28,996 bases of DNA from Scybalousia_A sp964542225 (GTDB taxonomy: Bacteria > Bacteroidota > Bacteroidia > Bacteroidales > P3). Where the stretch lies: positions 1 to 28,996 of the forward strand of contig CAZITO010000015.1 of NCBI GenBank assembly GCA_964542225.1, written 5' to 3'. The notes beneath the pieces were generated by a model that was not told the DNA's origin, searched no databases, and saw nothing but the letters and a program-made list of their open reading frames with translations. Position 1 is the stretch's first letter. Every line of letters starts with the position of its first letter. Shown piece after piece: positions 25,484-28,996 of the stretch. Made by a program: the position numbers and the translations under genes.

Positions 25484-25491
25484 TAACTTTG
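25484..25491 (+). promoter_or_regulatory. Promoter -7 element of the DUF1573 pair
   Basis: TAACTTTG followed by CACC, 25 bases before the first DUF1573 start and directly after the preceding terminator. Confidence 0.6.
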
Positions 25492-25516
25492 CACCGTTTA
25501 ATTAAAGTAGAGTATA

Positions 25517-25951
25517 ATGAAGAATAATACAATAGTTTTTATTTGTTATGTGGCATTGATTTTGATGCCTTTGCTTTGCTGTGCTCAAAATGTAAAGCAA
25601 TCTAATAAGGCTATTGGTAAGATACAGAGCGGAAAAGTTATAGCCAAATTTGATAAAAATTATTATGATTTTGGACAAATACGTCAAGGAGAGAGTGGTG
25701 AAGTGGTTTTTGAGTTGGAAAATCAAGGGGGAGGGTTGTTGAATGTAACGAGTGTTAAAACTTCTTGTGGTTGTGTTTTGGTAGATTATTCGCGTCATGG
25801 ACTAATGCGTAATGAAAAAGGTTATATAAGAGTAAAATATAATACCAACATAATAGGTGAAATAAAAAGAAGCGTGGTGGTAACAACCAACGATGAAGAT
25901 AATCCTAAAATAGTATTGCGTCTTATAGGTGAAGTAGTAGAAAATAAATAG
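25517..25951 (+). CDS. DUF1573 domain protein (first of a tandem pair)
   Basis: A 144-aa exported protein with signal peptide ending near LLCCAQ and one DUF1573 domain, an Ig-like beta-sandwich common in Bacteroidota. The typical YYDFGQIRQGE start, the conserved SCGCV (context VKTSCGCVLVDYS) and the VKYNTN segment are all present. The cysteine just before AQ could alternatively be a lipobox. Function of the family is not established. It is 25 bases before a second DUF1573 gene and shares its promoter. Confidence 0.85.
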   Translation: MKNNTIVFICYVALILMPLLCCAQNVKQSNKAIGKIQSGKVIAKFDKNYYDFGQIRQGESGEVVFELENQGGGLLNVTSVKTSCGCVLVDYSRHGLMRNEKGYIRVKYNTNIIGEIKRSVVVTTNDEDNPKIVLRLIGEVVENK

Positions 25952-25976
25952 ATTATAATAAAACAACAGAAAAAAA

Positions 25977-26378
25977 ATGAAAAAATTATTTTTAACAATA
26001 TTGCTTTCAATAGCAATGGTCTTTGGGGTAAATGCTCAGAGCAAAAAAGAGGTAAAGGCACAAGGTACCCAAGCGGAGATAACTTTTACCGAAATGGTGC
26101 ATGATTATGGTACGGTTCAAAAGGGAGGCAATGGTCTTTGTGAGTTTGAATACAAAAATACAGGCAAGGCTCCTTTGATGTTGACCAATGTAAGAAGTTC
26201 TTGCGGTTGTACTGTTCCAAAGTGGTCAAAAGAACCTCTTATGCCGGGCAAGTCAGCCAAGATACAAGTAAAATACAACACCAACAATGTGGGCAATATT
26301 AACAAATCCATTACAGTGGAAAGTAATGCTGCCAATGGTACGGTTGTTCTAAAAATAACGGGAAAAGTAGTTAAATAA
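25977..26378 (+). CDS. DUF1573 domain protein (second of a tandem pair)
   Basis: A 133-aa exported protein with signal peptide MKKLFLTILLSIAMVFGVNAQ and one DUF1573 domain: VHDYGTVQKGG, SSCGCTVPKWSKEPLMPG and VKYNTNNVGNINKSI. It is a divergent paralogue of the preceding gene, most similar around SCGC and KYNTN. The pair is likely one transcript ending at the terminator at 26392-26428. Biological role unknown. Confidence 0.88.
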   Translation: MKKLFLTILLSIAMVFGVNAQSKKEVKAQGTQAEITFTEMVHDYGTVQKGGNGLCEFEYKNTGKAPLMLTNVRSSCGCTVPKWSKEPLMPGKSAKIQVKYNTNNVGNINKSITVESNAANGTVVLKITGKVVK

Positions 26379-26391
26379 AAAGAATTAAATC

Positions 26392-26428
26392 AAAGAGTTT
26401 GAGATTTGTAGCCTTAAACTCTTTTTTT
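26392..26428 (+). terminator. Terminator of the DUF1573 pair
   Basis: AAAGAGTTT (26392-26400) pairs with AAACTCTTT (26416-26424), followed by a T-run. Confidence 0.85.
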
Positions 26429-26462
26429 CAAAAAAAATATACAATAAAATAACAAGAAAAAT

Positions 26463-27662
26463 ATGCCTAAAATTTCAGAAATGGGAGCAACATTGCAGGC
26501 TTCCGCTATAAGAAAGTTGGTTCCTTTTGCCGATGCAGCAAAAGAAAGAGGAATAAAAATATATCACTTAAACATAGGTCAGCCAGATATAATCACTGCA
26601 CCGGAGGCTGTGGAGGCTCTTAGAAAAGCAAAAATGGATATAGTTGCTTATACTCCTTCAAATGGTAACCTGTCTTATAGAAAAAAACTTTGTGAATACT
26701 ATAAGAGGTTTAATATCAATGTTGAACCAAATGAAATAATAGTAACTTGTGGCGGTAGTGAGGCTTTGCAATTTGCTTTTAATGTGTGTGTTAATCCGGG
26801 AGAGGAAGTATTGGTTGCAGAACCTTATTATGCAAATTACAATTCTTTTGCCAAAATATCCGGTGCCAAGATAAAAACCATACCTTCTACAATAGACAAT
26901 GGTTTTGCTTTGCCTTCTATGGAAGAGTTTGAAAAGGCTATAACAGATAAAACTCGTGCCATAATAGTTTGCAATCCTAACAACCCGACCGGTTACTTAT
27001 ACACCGAGCAAGAACTTAGACAATTGGCAGAAATAGCAAAGAAACACGATTTGTTTATCTTTGCCGATGAGGTTTATAGAGAATTTGTTTATGAAGGAAA
27101 GAAACATTTTTCTATAATGCAAATAGAGGGTATAGAGCAAAATGCGGTGCTTTTGGATTCTGTTTCAAAACGTTATTCTGCTTGCGGTGCAAGAGAGGGT
27201 ATGATAATTTCAAAGAACAAAGAAATTATGGCGGCTGCCATGAAGATGGCTCAGGCTCGTTTGTGTCCTCCTTATTTCGGTCAGATATTTGCGGAAGCCG
27301 CTATAGATACTCCGGCTTCTTACTTCAAAGAAGTTAATGACGAGTATGACAAGAGAAGAAAAGCATTGGTAAAGGCTATCAATGAAATACCTGGTTGCAA
27401 GTGTCCTAATCCAACAGGTGCTTTCTATACGGTAATAGAAATGCCTATAGATGATAGCGATAAGTTCTGTCAATGGTTGCTTACTGATTTCAATCTTAAT
27501 GGTGAAACGGTTATGTTGGCTCCTGCTACAGGCTTTTATGCAGACCCTGAAAAAGGAAGAAAACAAGCGCGTATTACTTATTGCTTAAAAGTGGAAGACT
27601 TGTTGGCAGGTATCAACTGCTTAAAAGAAGCATTGAAAGTTTATCCGGGAAGAACTCTATAA
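26463..27662 (+). CDS. PLP-dependent class I/II aminotransferase
   Basis: A 399-aa fold-type I aminotransferase of the aspartate aminotransferase family, cytosolic. Visible landmarks are the substrate/PLP region YTPSNGNLSYRKKL, GGSEALQFA, the CNPNNPTGYLY motif, DEVYREFVYEG with the PLP-contacting Asp and Tyr, and SVSKRYSACGAREG containing the Schiff-base lysine K236. A C-terminal GAFYTVIEMP segment and an arginine in QARITYCL (carboxylate binding) are also present. Substrate cannot be fixed from sequence; aspartate/2-oxoglutarate or a broad amino-acid range is plausible. It is monocistronic, between two terminators. No clear TAnnTTTG promoter is seen in the short upstream gap. Confidence 0.92.
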   Translation: MPKISEMGATLQASAIRKLVPFADAAKERGIKIYHLNIGQPDIITAPEAVEALRKAKMDIVAYTPSNGNLSYRKKLCEYYKRFNINVEPNEIIVTCGGSEALQFAFNVCVNPGEEVLVAEPYYANYNSFAKISGAKIKTIPSTIDNGFALPSMEEFEKAITDKTRAIIVCNPNNPTGYLYTEQELRQLAEIAKKHDLFIFADEVYREFVYEGKKHFSIMQIEGIEQNAVLLDSVSKRYSACGAREGMIISKNKEIMAAAMKMAQARLCPPYFGQIFAEAAIDTPASYFKEVNDEYDKRRKALVKAINEIPGCKCPNPTGAFYTVIEMPIDDSDKFCQWLLTDFNLNGETVMLAPATGFYADPEKGRKQARITYCLKVEDLLAGINCLKEALKVYPGRTL

Positions 27663-27682
27663 TATATAATGATATTAAAATA

Positions 27683-27720
27683 AATGTGGCTGTCTTTTTA
27701 CAAGGTAGCCACATTTTTTA
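27683..27720 (+). terminator. Terminator of the aminotransferase gene
   Basis: AATGTGGCT (27683-27691) pairs with AGCCACATT (27707-27715), followed by a T-run. Confidence 0.88.
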
Positions 27721-27734
27721 TAAGCACTGATTTT

Positions 27735-27790
27735 TTTATAGGTTAGCATAAGTTAAAATAGATTTGATTGTAATAATTTATAACAAGCCA
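27735..27790. repeat. Degenerate ~10-bp tandem pattern
   Basis: TATAGGTTAGCATAAGTTAAAATAG-like units follow a rough 10-11 base period and resemble 330-366, 8221-8270 and 14390-14438, all in intergenic DNA. Weak and imperfect. Confidence 0.35.
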
Positions 27791-27827
27791 TAAAAAGCAA
27801 GTATAACGGCTCTGTCCTTATATTAAC

Positions 27828-28996
27828 CTATTCCAACCTGTTTTCCACTATCTTTATTTCTTCCTCTGTCAAATGATAAAGTTTATAGACCAACTTATCT
27901 ATTTGTTGTTCCAAAGAGGAAGTATCTGCTTGATTATCTTTTTGTTTTATGGTCATAATTTTATCCACAAGTACAATAATTTCTTTTTGTTCCTCTTGTG
28001 TAGCCGTAGCAATAGGTAACTCCACTAATTCATACATATTACAGTGATTGTTTGTACTTGTTTTTCTAAATAACCAATCCATCAAATTAGAATTAAGAAT
28101 TGCTAAAATTATTTTAGCAATTCTTGGATTCGGTAAATATAAAATATTTACCGAATCCAAGAAGACAAAATTTGTCTTCTTGCATTCGGCATAAGCAGCG
28201 TGAATTCTGTGTTTATCAGTAGTACCTGTAATGTTTTGCGTTGCTATGACGGCTCCTGCAGTATGATTTTCGTTTACAAGTGTATTTACTTGTTCGTTGT
28301 TTTTTCCAAAGAAACATTCGGAGTCTATACAATACTTATGTACGTTGGCTCCCTTAACAATAAAAATATCTGTCGGTTTTTCTGACCTTATTTCCGATAA
28401 ATGAATGGTATTTATATTTCCTTGTAAAGAATCCGATATTTTGCTTTCCAACCTTGGTAATACTTTTATTTTGGAAATAATAGACATTTCCCCTTTTTCT
28501 ATAAGAGGTATTTCAAAACGTGAAGGAAAAGATTCTTTTATACTTGATTGAACAACATTTTCAAATACCAATGACTTTATTGTACTTGCATCATTATTTA
28601 TGGAGATGCCAAAAACAGAGTCTTTGCTTGGCTGTCTCTTTTTGAATACTACTATACAAGTTCCTTGCAAAACACTTTTGAAGACTTGATTATCGGTATT
28701 TGTTGCTGTTTTAGGAAATTCAATTACAGAAATTAAACTTGTTTTTGTGAGCAATAATTCTCGTGTAAAAGAAGAACTCAAATCACACATAAGAGAACTT
28801 TGAACAATAAGGCAGGATATTCCGTTTAACTTTAAAAAATTATATGATGCTTCCACAAAAAGTTTATACAAATTTTGCTTTCCCTTATCTTTTCCCTCAG
28901 AATAAGGATACTGTTCTTTTGAAACAATGCCTTTTCTTACCTGCACATACGGAGGGTTTCCAATAATTATATTAAAGCCGTCTTTGACGCCGAACA
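27828..28996 (-). CDS. Eco57I-type DNA methyltransferase / type IIG R-M protein, 5'-truncated by the window edge
   Basis: The reading frame stays open to the window edge, so the N-terminus is outside. The first visible residues read FGVKDGFNIIIGNPPYVQVR, and the NPPY (28947-28958) is catalytic motif IV of N6-adenine methyltransferases. After the methylase part, ASYNFLKLNGISCLIVQ is followed by a target-recognition region. Its typical end reads ILAILNSNLMDWLFRKTSTNNH, then YELVELPIATATQEEQKEIIVLVDKIM and a C-terminal Tyr/Glu helix. This is the layout of Eco57I/BREX-type class I SAM methyltransferases and type IIG enzymes. Whether a nuclease domain lies at the missing N-terminus cannot be judged. 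Within the recognition region the DNA has three abutting perfect palindromes (28095-28182). A GTG at 28946 is not the start. Confidence 0.85.
   Translation of the reverse strand, partial: FGVKDGFNIIIGNPPYVQVRKGIVSKEQYPYSEGKDKGKQNLYKLFVEASYNFLKLNGISCLIVQSSLMCDLSSSFTRELLLTKTSLISVIEFPKTATNTDNQVFKSVLQGTCIVVFKKRQPSKDSVFGISINNDASTIKSLVFENVVQSSIKESFPSRFEIPLIEKGEMSIISKIKVLPRLESKISDSLQGNINTIHLSEIRSEKPTDIFIVKGANVHKYCIDSECFFGKNNEQVNTLVNENHTAGAVIATQNITGTTDKHRIHAAYAECKKTNFVFLDSVNILYLPNPRIAKIILAILNSNLMDWLFRKTSTNNHCNMYELVELPIATATQEEQKEIIVLVDKIMTIKQKDNQADTSSLEQQIDKLVYKLYHLTEEEIKIVENRLE
28095..28182. repeat. Three abutting perfect palindromes inside a coding region
   Basis: 28095-28125 has 15-bp arms (AAGAATTGCTAAAAT) and a 1-base centre. 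28121-28163 has 20-bp arms and a 3-base centre (AAA). 28158-28182 has 12-bp arms (CAAGAAGACAAA) and a 1-base centre. Neighbouring elements share 5-6 bases at their borders. All arms are perfect. The frame stays open and encodes a normal-looking segment from KKTNFVFLDS to IAKIILAIL. Confidence 0.92.

Noticed and set aside
28095..28182. CRISPR array or transcription terminator
   Set aside because: The three palindromes differ in sequence, have no spacers or U-tract, and lie inside an intact reading frame.
28946..28946. GTG start for the Eco57I-type methyltransferase
   Set aside because: The frame continues upstream and includes the catalytic NPPY motif, so the gene runs off the window.
1..28996. 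tRNA, rRNA or insertion-sequence genes
   Set aside because: No cloverleaf, rRNA-like sequence or transposase was recognised in any intergenic stretch or reading frame.

Overview
The window is a low-GC bacterial chromosome segment that looks like Bacteroidota, most likely the order Bacteroidales. Several genes are preceded by the Bacteroidota -7 promoter element TAnnTTTG (TAACTTTG or TATCTTTG). Shine-Dalgarno sequences are weak or absent. A secreted protein carries a C-terminal type IX secretion sorting domain, and the gene set (Na+-NQR, B12-dependent methylmalonyl-CoA mutase, DUF1573, DUF3943) fits an anaerobic or microaerophilic member. No species is claimed.

Layout. 1-480: left copy of a ~315-bp dispersed repeat, then the nqr promoter. 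481-6326: complete nqrABCDEF operon for the Na+-translocating NADH:quinone oxidoreductase, closed by a terminator. 6384-8216: a restriction-modification cassette with a long structured leader, a D12-class adenine methyltransferase and an overlapping gene for a probable GIY-YIG endonuclease. 8375-13842 (minus): probable operon uvrA, surface-repeat protein, DUF3943 outer-membrane protein. 13843-14636: gene-free, holding the inverted second copy of the repeat and a 34-bp perfect palindromic terminator. 14637-16787 (minus): mutB without mutA. 16966-17275: a broken small gene. 17379-19308 (minus): groES-groEL. 19563-20393: thiD. 20446-21345: a type IX-secreted protein. 21354-23570 (minus): recQ. 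23644-24618: kpsF-like arabinose-5-phosphate isomerase. 24775-25416: outer-membrane beta-barrel protein behind a sigma-54-like promoter. 25517-26378: two tandem DUF1573 genes. 26463-27662: a class I/II aminotransferase. 27828-28996 (minus): 5'-truncated Eco57I-type DNA methyltransferase.

The window mixes core metabolism and housekeeping (sodium-motive respiration, succinate/propionate conversion, chaperonin, DNA repair, LPS precursor synthesis) with accessory DNA-modification genes. The most unusual signals are four. (1) Three abutting perfect palindromes, with arms of 15, 20 and 12 bp, lie inside the coding region of the Eco57I-type methyltransferase. (2) A structured leader with mutually exclusive helices precedes the R-M cassette. 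(3) A hairpin buries the start codon of that methyltransferase. (4) A ~96%-identical inverted repeat pair brackets the 13.6-kb nqr-to-uvrA block, and each copy carries its own consensus promoter and strong hairpins.
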